Program-made: the position numbers and the translations under genes | Notes under the pieces: generated by a model | What the model saw: the letters and a program-made list of their open reading frames with translations, nothing else | What the model was told of the DNA's origin: nothing | Databases searched by the model: none | Assembly (NCBI RefSeq): GCF_013166655.1 | Contig: NZ_JABKCA010000044.1 | Coordinates: forward strand, 1-46,804 | Reading direction: 5' to 3' | DNA length: 46,804 nucleotides | Origin: Lentimicrobium sp. L6 | Lineage (GTDB): Bacteria; Bacteroidota; Bacteroidia; Bacteroidales; UBA12170 | Shown: one piece after another, positions 26,185 to 35,030 of the stretch | How positions within the stretch are numbered: position 1 is the first letter of the stretch | How the letters are laid out: every line of letters begins with the position of its first letter

Positions 26185-26215
26185 TTTGCTATATACATAA
26201 GTAGTTTTATATTTG
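26185..26215 (+). promoter_or_regulatory. Bacteroidota promoter, full match
   Basis: TTTG at 26185-26188, a 19-base spacer, and TATATTTG at 26208-26215. This is the best complete -33/-7 match in the window and sits 31 bases before ATG 26247. Confidence 0.7.
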
Positions 26216-26246
26216 CGAACATTTATTTTTAATCTAAAACCCAATT

Positions 26247-27476
26247 ATGAAAAAGTATTTTAGTTTTATTATCTCTGTATTCATTTCGGTTAGTATCTAT
26301 TCCCAACAAAATTTTGAATCTGCATATATAATAGATAATCAGGGTGATACGATTGCTGGCTTCATTGATTATAGAAATTGGAATACCAATCCTAATCATT
26401 TTAAATTTAAATCTTCTGAAGATTCCGAAGAAGTTATATATAGTACAGGTGAAATAAAGTCCTTTAAAGTTCATGAGGAGTTATATGTTAATGCGGAAGT
26501 GGAAGTGGAAATTTCTGCAAGATCAACTTCAGCACTAAAGTTTGATTCAGAATTAAAAATTGATAAACAAAAAGTATTCTTGTTAGTTATCCTTCAAGGC
26601 GAAAAAAGTTTGTATTATTTAAAGGACGAATTAGGATATGAAAACTTTTATATTAAAATGGATAATGATTTTATTTTGCTCACTTATAAACGATTCTTAA
26701 AAGAAATAGATCAAAAAAATGTCATTATTGAAAACACAAAATTTAGAGGACAATTGACTTATTATCTAAGTGAATGTAAAAAGTTAGGCTCATCAATATC
26801 TAAAGCAAACTATACTAGAGAAAGTTTAGAAAGGGTGTTTGAAAATTATTATAAGCAATGCACAGAAAACAAACCTGCTTTAATAACTAAGGCAGAAAAA
26901 CCTGCTTTTTCCTATGGTCTCATCGCTGGTTTAAGTATTACTCAAGTTAAGTTTGATGGAACAAATGAATTATTAACTCGTTTGCCATTTCCTAAATCGT
27001 CTAATATTTATGCTGGTGGGTTTTTTGAGATTATTTTTAGCAGGAGTAAGGGAAAGGTCTCCTTATATAATGAACTAGCATATACTAGCTATGAAACTAA
27101 TAATAGCTATGAAGACAGGTATTCTAAAGAGTATGTGGAAATTGGTTCTTCAAATTTGATTCTAGTCAATATGTTCCGTTATAAGCAAACTGTAGGAAAG
27201 GTAAGTTTATTTGCTAATGTTGGGGTGTTAAACTCCTTTGTAATTGGGACTACTAATTATTCAAAAGTCGAGAATAAGTTTAATAATACGGTGAAAGAAG
27301 GTCTGGCTATTGAGGATGTAAGGAGTTGGAGTTTTGGTGGTGCCTTAGGTGCAGGTGTAATGTGGAAAAGCTTCTCAGTGGAATATAGATACCAGATTTC
27401 TCAAGGGATTTCCTATTATATGAATTTATCTTCCTGGACGAATAAAAATATTTTTCTTTTAGGATATCGATTTTGA
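26247..27476 (+). CDS. Exported outer-membrane-barrel-like protein
   Basis: A 409-residue protein with a signal peptide (MKKYFSFIISVFISVSIYSQ-Q). Residues 25-215 form a mixed domain starting YIIDNQGDTIAGFIDYRNW, a pattern met at the front of many Bacteroidota barrel proteins (extracytoplasmic domain plus barrel). Residues 220-409 alternate hydrophobic and polar residues with glycines and aromatics (AFSYGLIAGLSITQVKF, LFANVGVLNSFVIG, FSVEYRYQISQG) and end in FLLGYRF, as expected for an outer-membrane beta-barrel with a C-terminal Phe. No enzyme motif is seen and the specific role is unknown. It has its own promoter and terminator. It lies between two large envelope proteins, but nothing shows a shared function. 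Confidence 0.72.
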   Translation: MKKYFSFIISVFISVSIYSQQNFESAYIIDNQGDTIAGFIDYRNWNTNPNHFKFKSSEDSEEVIYSTGEIKSFKVHEELYVNAEVEVEISARSTSALKFDSELKIDKQKVFLLVILQGEKSLYYLKDELGYENFYIKMDNDFILLTYKRFLKEIDQKNVIIENTKFRGQLTYYLSECKKLGSSISKANYTRESLERVFENYYKQCTENKPALITKAEKPAFSYGLIAGLSITQVKFDGTNELLTRLPFPKSSNIYAGGFFEIIFSRSKGKVSLYNELAYTSYETNNSYEDRYSKEYVEIGSSNLILVNMFRYKQTVGKVSLFANVGVLNSFVIGTTNYSKVENKFNNTVKEGLAIEDVRSWSFGGALGAGVMWKSFSVEYRYQISQGISYYMNLSSWTNKNIFLLGYRF

Positions 27477-27502
27477 GATTTAAATGATAAATATATAGAT
27501 TT

Positions 27503-27533
27503 GGCTCTTCATTTGTGGGGGGGCATTTTTTTT
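27503..27533 (+). terminator. Rho-independent terminator
   Basis: GGCTCTTC pairs with the G-rich arm GGGGGGGC (with G-T wobbles) over a short ATTTGT-type loop, followed by A and eight T. It ends the barrel-protein gene and lies inside the longest open frame of the next gene, which argues for that gene's start at 27588. Confidence 0.65.
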
Positions 27534-27587
27534 ATTTTATTTTTTTGGCATCAAAATTGTAATTTCACCTTTCAAATAAATATCCGC

Positions 27588-30500
27588 ATGATGAAATCAC
27601 TGAAAATTCTATTCATAGGCCTAAGTATTCTTATTGGAAATACAATGATGGCTCAAACTTTTGATTTTGAAAAAAGTTGGAAACAAATTAATGATTTAGA
27701 GAAAAAAGGCTTGTCTGCTCAAGCATTAGAGCAATGTCAGATCATATTTATTCAAGCTCAAAAAGAGGATAATTCTGTACAGCTAATCAAGAGCTTGATT
27801 TATAAAAGTAATTTCCGTCAAGCCTATGAAGAGGAGGCCCTAAAGAAATCAATTGGAGAAATTAAGGAGATTCTATCTGCTAGTAATGGAATTGAGAAAG
27901 CACTCTTATCCATCGCCTTAAGCGATTTGTATCAGCAATATTATCAGCGAAACCAATGGGATATTCGTGGGCGTTTGCATGTGAGTGGACGAGTGGCAAA
28001 AGACCTAGAAGCTTGGAGTCAGGAGAATTTTAGAGAGGAAAAAGAGAAATTGATTTCTGCAGCATTAGCCGAAGAAGGTTTATTGATGAAGTCACCATCA
28101 GAACCTTGGAAAGAGATTTTTCTGGATCAAGAAAAGGATTTCAAAACCTTCCCCACACTATTTGACTTTGTGGCTTGGAAAGCCATCGCTTTTTATTCCG
28201 CCTCTGAGTTTTCTAACTCAGCTCAAGAGGATTTGGTGATTTTGAATCAGGTGATGCTTTTTGGAGATGACAGTCAGTTTGTAAATGTGATATTTAATGA
28301 TTTTGAAGCCAAAAGCGCTAAAGTAAAAACCATTCAATTATTTCAAAAACTGATTAAAAAACATCAAGGCAATAAAACACCAAATGCATTTCTATATGCA
28401 GAATCACAGCGAATAGCATATCTAAAGAGCAATGGGCAAATTGATGATAAAGAATCCCTTTTATTAAAAACGCTAAACAATGTTTTTGAGAATTATAAAG
28501 GACAAGCAGGAAGTGAATTTTTAGCTGAGGAATTGATAAACCAGTATAAATGGAATACCGGTAATGAATATGATTTAAGAAAAGCTGAGGCCATTTGTCA
28601 AGCCATGATTGAGGTAGACAGGAACTCCAAATATTTTAAAGGCGTATTGACTAGTCTTCAAGCCAAAGAATTGAATATTTCTATGGATGGGGTTATTCTT
28701 CCAAATCAAGCTGCATTTTCTACTATTTCGTTTCAAAATATGACTCAGGCTTGGTTTAAAATTATTCAATTATCTGAGGACGAAATTATAGAAAGAAATA
28801 GCAGAGGTGAAGATCAGATATCGAAATATTTGAATTCCCCATTGATAGCAGAATTTGACTATGCTCTGACTGTTCAAAACTACCTTTCTGCGAAGAAAGC
28901 ATTATTCGAACTCCCTCAATTGGGAGTGGGGCATTATGCTATTATTGCTAGTACGGGTCCCGATTTTAATCTGGAAAAAGACCAACTTCGAATGGGGGAG
29001 TTCTGGGTGACCGGGTTACAACTCATCAGTAGGGGAAACGATGGGCATTTCTTGATAGTAGATAGGGAAACAGGAAAACCAATAGATAAAGCAAAAGTTG
29101 AAGTTTACTCTTCTCAATGGGAGTATTCTACACGAACCAATCTATCTAAACTAGAAGAGACTATCACATCTGGAAAAGATGGAACTTTCCAATATATGAA
29201 TGTGAATGGAAAGCAAATCACCTTTATAATATCCAAAGGACAAGACGAATGGAAAAGTGGAAATGTATATGTAAGAGAATATCATGAAACGGATAGAACC
29301 AATGAAAAACATTACTATTTCACAGACCGAGCCATCTATCGGCCAGGTCAAAAAGTGTATTTTAAGGGAATCTTCACCAATCAAAAGAAAAACGATGTGG
29401 AGCCTATTGCTAAGCTAAGCAAAGAGGTGAAGTTATATAGCACCAATGGCAAAGTCATTCAAACTATAAATGTGACTTCCAATGAATTTGGTTCTGTTGC
29501 AGGTAGTTTTGTTTTACCACTTTCTGGATTAACTGGAAATATGAGAATTTCTGATGGAAAGGGGAGTGTAAGTTTTAAAATGGAGGAATATAAACGTCCT
29601 AAATTTGAAGTGAATTTAGAAAGCCCAAGCGTAGAATTTCAGTTGAACGATCAGGTGAGTTTGTCGGGAAATGCAACGTATTTTGCTGGTATTGGTGTTC
29701 AGAATGCAAAAGTGAAGTATAGAATCAGTCGTGCAGTATTTATGCCTTGGCGCTGGGGTTTTTGGCCGCAAATTGAGGATTTAGATATTAGCGCTGGTGA
29801 AGTTTCAACCAATGAACAAGGCGAATTTGAAATCAGTTTCTTGGCGCTTGCTCCTTATGATATAGAGTTCTTGCCTTGGTTTAATTATCAAATCACAGCA
29901 GAAGTAAGTGATGAAAGTGGTGAAACTCATACTGCTAGTATGGATATCCGACTGGGTAAACAATCCATACTCATCTCCACTAATTTACCTGAGGTGATGG
30001 ATTTGGAACATCCCAAAGATGTGGAAGTGAAGGCTGAAACCCCAAATGGCAAAAAACTCAATAGCCAAATCCACTTTAAGTTGGAAAAGCTGATTACGAA
30101 GGAAAAACTTAGTCGTTTAGTGAAAGTGAATGTGGATACCCTCCTCATTTCTCCTGAAAAGTTGAAAAAGGATTATAAAGATTTTGTATTTGCTCAAAAA
30201 CGTGCTCCTTTGAAAATTGAAGCTACAGTTCTAGAGAAAACCCTGCAAACAGAAATAGATTCCATCATACCTAAAAGCATTTTCCAGTCTTTACCAATTG
30301 GCAGTTATAAAATGACTTTAAGTACGGTAGATAAAAATGGAATAGAAGTGAAAGATACGGCGTCCTTTAAAATATTCTCTTCCAAAGAGAATAAATTGGC
30401 TTCAGCCGAAGAGTTCTTCCATATAATGAATCACCAAAATGCAAAAGTTGGAGATACATTGCATTTTAGCTTTGGGTCTTCTGTAAAGAATCCTCAATAC

Positions 30501-33464
30501 TATTATCAGTTAAGCTCAGGTTCCGAAATGATTACTTCTTCTTGGTATAAAGTTTCTAAAGGATTGAATCATATAAGTATTCCTATTACAGAGAATTATA
30601 GAGGAGGTTTGAGCTTACAGCTTTTCTTTGTGGCTAATAATCAAGTTCACGATGTTTCTCAAAACATCAGCATTCCTTTCGATAATAAAGAATTAAAAGT
30701 GGAATTAATCACCTTTAGAAGCCCCATGGAACCTGGAACTAAAGAGCATTGGAAGCTCAAAATCAGAAATAGAGATGGAGCGCAAGTGGATGCCGAAGTT
30801 TTAGCGGCCATGTATGATGCTTCTTTAGATGTTTTTCAGGAGAATAATTGGACTTTATGGCCCTATCACCCTAAGAATAATCCGTTTAATTGGAGTTCTT
30901 TAGGTAGCTATTTCTCCGAAACTAGAAATAGATATGATTCACCATCCTATCCTTCATTTTCTAATCCTAGTCCTTTAGAACTGGCTTTCACTAATTCTTC
31001 TCGTAATAACAGGATTATGTATTCGAAAATGGCTGGTGCAGGTGCCATGCCAATGATGGATGGTATGAAGGCGGAAGCTGACATGGATTCAGAAGCAATT
31101 CCAGAACAACCTAGAAGCGTGGCAATAACAAATATGGTAATTGAAGAAGAACCAGAAAACCCAAAAACAGAACCCAAACCTGTCACACCAAGAAAAAACC
31201 TGGAGGAAACGGCATTCTTCTATCCTCAATTAAAGACAGATATGGCGGGACAGGTTTCATTAAATTTTGTCAGCCCTGAAGCTTTAACAAGATGGAAATT
31301 GATGGTGATGGCAACGACTCAAGATATGGAAATAGGTCATTTTACTCAGGAAGTAGTGACTCAGAAAGAATTAATGGTGATGCCCAATCTTCCTCGCTTT
31401 TTAAGAGGTGGTGATCAAATGACATTAAGTACTAAGATTTTAAATCTTTTAGAGGAGGAACAAGTTATAAATGCAGAGTTAGAAATTTTAGATGCGGCTA
31501 CCAAAGAGCCACTGAATATGTTGGTGAGTGGACAAGTAAGTGAGCAGAGTTTGAGTATTTCTGCAAAAGGACAAGCAGAGGTCAGTTGGAGTATTCTAGT
31601 TCCAGAAGAAATAGGTGCAGTTATCATCAGGGTATTGGCTCAAGGCCCAGCGCATAGCGATGGTGAAGAGCATATTCTTCCAGTACTCAGTCAGCTTCAT
31701 TTCCTGACTGATACTTATCCTTTCTGTCTTTCTACACAAAATAGTATCACGCCAGAGGAGCTATCTTTGAGAGAGGTGGAAAGACCAAATCAGGATGAAT
31801 TGACTCTAGAAATCACCACAAACCCATTATGGTATGTGGTTCAGGCTTTACCCAATTATGCCTTGCCTCAAAAGCCCAATGCTTTGTCTTGGTTTAATTA
31901 TTATTTTATCCATGCCATGGCTTCGGATATTGTAAAAACGAATCCTGAGATTCAAGAAGTATTTAAGCAATGGCAACAACTTTCGCCAGAGGAATTAGAA
32001 TCGGAATTATTCCAAAACCCAGAGCTGAAAAAGGTAATGATAGAAGAAACTCCATGGGTGTTCAATGCCGAAAACCAAAGCCTCAGAAAAAGAGAAATAG
32101 CTAGATTATTCGATGAGAACAATTTGAATTATCAATTGGAGTCTGCATTAATGAAGCTTCAAGAACTGCAAAAGTCGAATGGTGGTTTTTCTTGGATAGA
32201 TGGAATGCCAACAAGTACTTATATCTCGGCTGAAATTTCTGCTGGGCTTGGTCAGCTTTTAGAAGCAGGGATTATTAATCCTGAAAAAGAATATGCCATA
32301 AAAAATCTGATTAAGAACTTAGTGAAGTATTTAGATGATGAAATTGAAATCAATTATCAGAAAGCTTTGAATAAAAAAACAGGATATTCTGCCCATGGTT
32401 TGGTTTCAGCTAGAGCTTATTTCATAGAGTCTTATCCATTAAAAGAAAAGCAAATTGCATTCGATTATTTCCTCAATAAGATGACGGAAAAGAAACATCA
32501 GAAATCATTATCTCAGAAAATGGGATTGGCTCGTATATTATGGTATAATGGTCGTTTTGAGGAGGCTAATGAATTAATGGCCGCTCTTAAAGATATATCC
32601 TTGACTGATGAAAATGGAGGAATCTATTGGAGAGACTTCCAGCGTTACGAGTCGGTGAGAAAACAAGCAGAGATGATTTCGCTATTTAGCTTAGCTAAGA
32701 CTGATGATCAATGGATAGAAGGCATGAAACTTTGGTTATTGCAGCAAAAGCGTGCCAACGATTGGGGTGATAATAAAGCCACTGCACAGGCCTGTTTCGC
32801 TATGCTAAACGGAAGTACTGCTTTGTCGAATAGTCCAAAAGTATACCTTATAATAAATGGTGAAGAACAACTGATAGATGGAAATGCCGGAACTGGATAT
32901 TTCAAAATCACCTGGAGAGGAAACGAGATTCCAAAAGCACTAGAAGGATTTGAAATCAGAAAAGAAGGTAAGGGAATGATTTTCGGAGCTTTCTACGATC
33001 AGTATTTCGAAAAGATGTCGGAAATTGATGCCCATGAAGGTGGTGTGGAATTGCAAAAGCAAGTGTTTGTAGCCAAGACAGAAGATGGGAAAAACGAGCT
33101 ATTAGCATTAGAAGATGGAGCCAAAATAGAATTGGGCGACAGAATTGTAGTTCGCATGATTTTAAATAATAAGCAGGCTATGGATTTTGTGCACTTGCGC
33201 GATTATTTACCCGCAGGCTTCGAAAATCAGAATCCACTGTCTGGTTATCATTGGCAAGGTTCTATTTCCTATTATCAAGCTCCTGGCGATGTGGCCACCG
33301 ACTATTTTATCTATCACCTACCCAAAGGTAAATTTGTGATAGAATACGAATTAAATGCCACTATTAGCGGAAAGCTCAATCTAGGCCCAGCAGAGGTACA
33401 GTCTATCTATGCACCGGAGTTTGGCGGGCATAGTGAGGGTGGTTTTGTAGAAGTAATAAAGTAA
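27588..33464 (+). CDS. Giant alpha-2-macroglobulin-like protein without thioester
   Basis: A 1958-residue exported protein when started at ATG 27588, where the signal peptide (MMKSLKILFIGLSILIGNTMMAQT) begins. The open frame extends to TTG 27501, but that part is terminator and leader. The N-terminal ~400 residues are helical and TPR-like. A macroglobulin series follows: FLIVDRETGKPIDKAKVEVYS, then FTDRAIYRPGQKVYFKGIFTNQ, a hallmark of the family. A low-complexity Met/Ala/Gly/Glu-rich insert is followed by the A2M core (ETAFFYPQLKTDMAGQVSLNF, EALTRWKLMVMATTQD). The thioester CxEQ is absent: at the expected place near residues 1425-1440 the sequence reads ALPQKPNALSWFNYYF. It is therefore unlikely to trap proteases covalently. 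The C terminus has the MG10-like DFVHLRDYLPAGFE segment. Confidence 0.92.
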   Translation: MMKSLKILFIGLSILIGNTMMAQTFDFEKSWKQINDLEKKGLSAQALEQCQIIFIQAQKEDNSVQLIKSLIYKSNFRQAYEEEALKKSIGEIKEILSASNGIEKALLSIALSDLYQQYYQRNQWDIRGRLHVSGRVAKDLEAWSQENFREEKEKLISAALAEEGLLMKSPSEPWKEIFLDQEKDFKTFPTLFDFVAWKAIAFYSASEFSNSAQEDLVILNQVMLFGDDSQFVNVIFNDFEAKSAKVKTIQLFQKLIKKHQGNKTPNAFLYAESQRIAYLKSNGQIDDKESLLLKTLNNVFENYKGQAGSEFLAEELINQYKWNTGNEYDLRKAEAICQAMIEVDRNSKYFKGVLTSLQAKELNISMDGVILPNQAAFSTISFQNMTQAWFKIIQLSEDEIIERNSRGEDQISKYLNSPLIAEFDYALTVQNYLSAKKALFELPQLGVGHYAIIASTGPDFNLEKDQLRMGEFWVTGLQLISRGNDGHFLIVDRETGKPIDKAKVEVYSSQWEYSTRTNLSKLEETITSGKDGTFQYMNVNGKQITFIISKGQDEWKSGNVYVREYHETDRTNEKHYYFTDRAIYRPGQKVYFKGIFTNQKKNDVEPIAKLSKEVKLYSTNGKVIQTINVTSNEFGSVAGSFVLPLSGLTGNMRISDGKGSVSFKMEEYKRPKFEVNLESPSVEFQLNDQVSLSGNATYFAGIGVQNAKVKYRISRAVFMPWRWGFWPQIEDLDISAGEVSTNEQGEFEISFLALAPYDIEFLPWFNYQITAEVSDESGETHTASMDIRLGKQSILISTNLPEVMDLEHPKDVEVKAETPNGKKLNSQIHFKLEKLITKEKLSRLVKVNVDTLLISPEKLKKDYKDFVFAQKRAPLKIEATVLEKTLQTEIDSIIPKSIFQSLPIGSYKMTLSTVDKNGIEVKDTASFKIFSSKENKLASAEEFFHIMNHQNAKVGDTLHFSFGSSVKNPQYYYQLSSGSEMITSSWYKVSKGLNHISIPITENYRGGLSLQLFFVANNQVHDVSQNISIPFDNKELKVELITFRSPMEPGTKEHWKLKIRNRDGAQVDAEVLAAMYDASLDVFQENNWTLWPYHPKNNPFNWSSLGSYFSETRNRYDSPSYPSFSNPSPLELAFTNSSRNNRIMYSKMAGAGAMPMMDGMKAEADMDSEAIPEQPRSVAITNMVIEEEPENPKTEPKPVTPRKNLEETAFFYPQLKTDMAGQVSLNFVSPEALTRWKLMVMATTQDMEIGHFTQEVVTQKELMVMPNLPRFLRGGDQMTLSTKILNLLEEEQVINAELEILDAATKEPLNMLVSGQVSEQSLSISAKGQAEVSWSILVPEEIGAVIIRVLAQGPAHSDGEEHILPVLSQLHFLTDTYPFCLSTQNSITPEELSLREVERPNQDELTLEITTNPLWYVVQALPNYALPQKPNALSWFNYYFIHAMASDIVKTNPEIQEVFKQWQQLSPEELESELFQNPELKKVMIEETPWVFNAENQSLRKREIARLFDENNLNYQLESALMKLQELQKSNGGFSWIDGMPTSTYISAEISAGLGQLLEAGIINPEKEYAIKNLIKNLVKYLDDEIEINYQKALNKKTGYSAHGLVSARAYFIESYPLKEKQIAFDYFLNKMTEKKHQKSLSQKMGLARILWYNGRFEEANELMAALKDISLTDENGGIYWRDFQRYESVRKQAEMISLFSLAKTDDQWIEGMKLWLLQQKRANDWGDNKATAQACFAMLNGSTALSNSPKVYLIINGEEQLIDGNAGTGYFKITWRGNEIPKALEGFEIRKEGKGMIFGAFYDQYFEKMSEIDAHEGGVELQKQVFVAKTEDGKNELLALEDGAKIELGDRIVVRMILNNKQAMDFVHLRDYLPAGFENQNPLSGYHWQGSISYYQAPGDVATDYFIYHLPKGKFVIEYELNATISGKLNLGPAEVQSIYAPEFGGHSEGGFVEVIK

Positions 33465-33551
33465 ATTAAAGTGCCTAAAGAATTTAAAGTTATTGGTTTG
33501 GAGCATTTTTTTAGATTTTTTTTCGTCAGGCATAGCTAAGGGATGATAGCC

Positions 33552-33583
33552 TTGTAAAGGATAGCGTCCCTGAAACTAGATAG
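33552..33583. repeat. Imperfect repeat, copy 1
   Basis: Begins TTGTAAAGGATAGCGTCCCT and resembles the segment at 33745-33774 (TTGTAAAGCATCGCGTCCCT) with few mismatches in the first 20 bases and a looser match after that. Confidence 0.6.
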
Positions 33584-33744
33584 TCAAAAAAAGCCCGGAG
33601 TATTTAGAGTGATAGTTTTTTGTTTTCTTGGGATTATGGTCTTAGAAGACCCCACGCCAAGACCGCAAAGAGAGGTTTACACCAAGTATGCAAAGGAGAG
33701 GGCAAACAGTTGTTTTAGTATTCAGGATTTTAGGCGAACTATAG

Positions 33745-33774
33745 TTGTAAAGCATCGCGTCCCTGGATCTGGAT
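33745..33774. repeat. Imperfect repeat, copy 2
   Basis: The second copy of the segment at 33552-33583, 193 bases downstream in the same orientation. Confidence 0.6.
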
Positions 33775-34156
33775 AATTATTTCATATTGAATGATGCATT
33801 GGTGAAGCATCGTCCGAGCTTACAGCCTTCTGTTGGTTTGTTAATAAAGAATGACAGTTTCGATACAGGGCAAACGCATACTTTTATTTTATCCGCGGAT
33901 TAACACAAATTTAAAATAATCTGTGAAAATTACTTTCAGTGAGCTCGCTTCGCTTCGGTTAGCGGAATCCGTGGTTAGATTTTCTCTTTATTAAAATATA
34001 TGTCGATTCTAAATCATGAACCTAAAGTATAAGTCTGCCCTGAGTTTCGATATGACCAAGCCTATTGTTTGGTAAATAAGTGTTTTTGACTTACCAATAA
34101 GCAAATCAGGGCCTCAATCCTTTCGCTATACTCAAGGCTTTGATCCCTTAAGTTTA

Positions 34157-34182
34157 TCCAAGTTTATGAATTCCAGGTTCAA
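34157..34182. repeat. Near-direct repeat, copy 1
   Basis: The ~25-base segment starting TCCAAGTTTATGAATTC recurs at 34317-34341 with one or two mismatches and the same orientation, 160 bases away. Confidence 0.75.
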
Positions 34183-34316
34183 AGGCAAGATGCTTGAAAT
34201 CCAGCCTCCTCTGTCGGTTGACTAGCCAGGTAAACTTTAGGTGGGGCTCAAGATTCAATTTACTCTATTTTCTTATGCGGCCTTTGGGTATATATTTGCG
34301 TGGAACTAGCGAATGT

Positions 34317-34341
34317 TCCAAGTTTATGAATTCAAGGTTTA
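34317..34341. repeat. Near-direct repeat, copy 2
   Basis: The second copy of the segment at 34157-34182. The two flank a block with no recognised gene. Confidence 0.75.
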
Positions 34342-34475
34342 ATTGGGGTTTCAGAAATCATTATATATCCACGAAATACCAGAAAACACAGCCATCAGAC
34401 TAAAAATTCAATTCTAATCACCTAATACTGTAACCTCTATTTAAAAATGCCGTCAAAAAGACAAAATTAAACAAC

Positions 34476-35030
34476 ATGGAAACAAAGAAATTAAGGAGAA
34501 GTCTAAAAGACTCAGTTATAGGAGGCGTTTCCGGAGGTTTGGGAGAGTATTTCGGAACCGACCCGGTGATTTTCAGGATATTATTTATCGTATTGACCTT
34601 TACAGGAGGTGGCGGTGTTTTAATATATCTTCTAATGTGGATATTCATTCCCAAGGCGGAAATCGATTACGATTTTTTCGAAAACAAATCCACAAGTGCC
34701 AATGAAAAAACAGAAGCAAATGACAATGCTCAAGAACCCAAAGCAGAGCCTTTTGGTGCTGAATCTAAGGGAGCTAAAGAAGACTTTTTTGGTGCAAAAG
34801 ATAAAAGTAAGTCTCTGGACCCAGAAGTGCTAAAAAGAAGGAAAAATGGAAACCTAATTGGAGGCGCCCTATTGATAATGATAGGAATGTTCTTTCTAGC
34901 TGATGATTTCTTTCCTTGGCTGAGCTGGGAATACCTATGGCCTGCAGCTTTAATTATTGCTGGATTGGCTATCATTAAAGTGAATTATAATAATAAGAAA
35001 CAAGAAACTGATCAAGATGGAAAATCGTAA
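34476..35030 (+). CDS. PspC-domain membrane protein
   Basis: A 184-residue membrane protein with an N-terminal PspC domain (LRRSLKDSVIGGVSGGLGEYFGTDP, then a hydrophobic segment and YLLMWIFIPK, residues 6-61). An acidic Lys/Glu/Ala linker (62-120) follows, then two more hydrophobic stretches (GGALLIMIGMFFLADDF; YLWPAALIIAGLAII) that resemble the LiaI/LiaF-type transmembrane unit (DUF5668). PspC-type proteins monitor or respond to inner-membrane stress. Its last 14 bases overlap the next gene, which carries the same type of membrane unit, so the two likely act together at the membrane. No PspA gene is in view. Confidence 0.88.
   Translation: METKKLRRSLKDSVIGGVSGGLGEYFGTDPVIFRILFIVLTFTGGGGVLIYLLMWIFIPKAEIDYDFFENKSTSANEKTEANDNAQEPKAEPFGAESKGAKEDFFGAKDKSKSLDPEVLKRRKNGNLIGGALLIMIGMFFLADDFFPWLSWEYLWPAALIIAGLAIIKVNYNNKKQETDQDGKS

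Larger units (their letters stand above)
33465..34475. other. 1-kb non-coding region with repeat-like mosaic
   Basis: There is no convincing gene in this 1011-base gap; the open frame at 34194-34403 lacks any recognisable feature. The region is patched from repeat-like phrases: two similar ~30-base segments (33552 and 33745), a stretch rich in GCAAAG-type words (33645-33705), a stretch with ATCCGCGGATTAACACA and AATCCGTGGTTAG (33891-33979), and a 25-base near-direct repeat (34157 and 34317). Such phrases recall dispersed intergenic elements of Bacteroidota and other phyla. It could also hold a degraded gene. Confidence 0.55.

Noticed and set aside
27501-27587. N-terminal extension of the macroglobulin-like protein from TTG 27501
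   Set aside because: This part is a terminator hairpin with a T-run; the signal peptide follows ATG 27588.
34194-34403. 69-codon open frame in the 33.5-34.5 kb gap
   Set aside because: It spans one of the near-direct repeats, has no recognisable domain and lies in repeat-like DNA.
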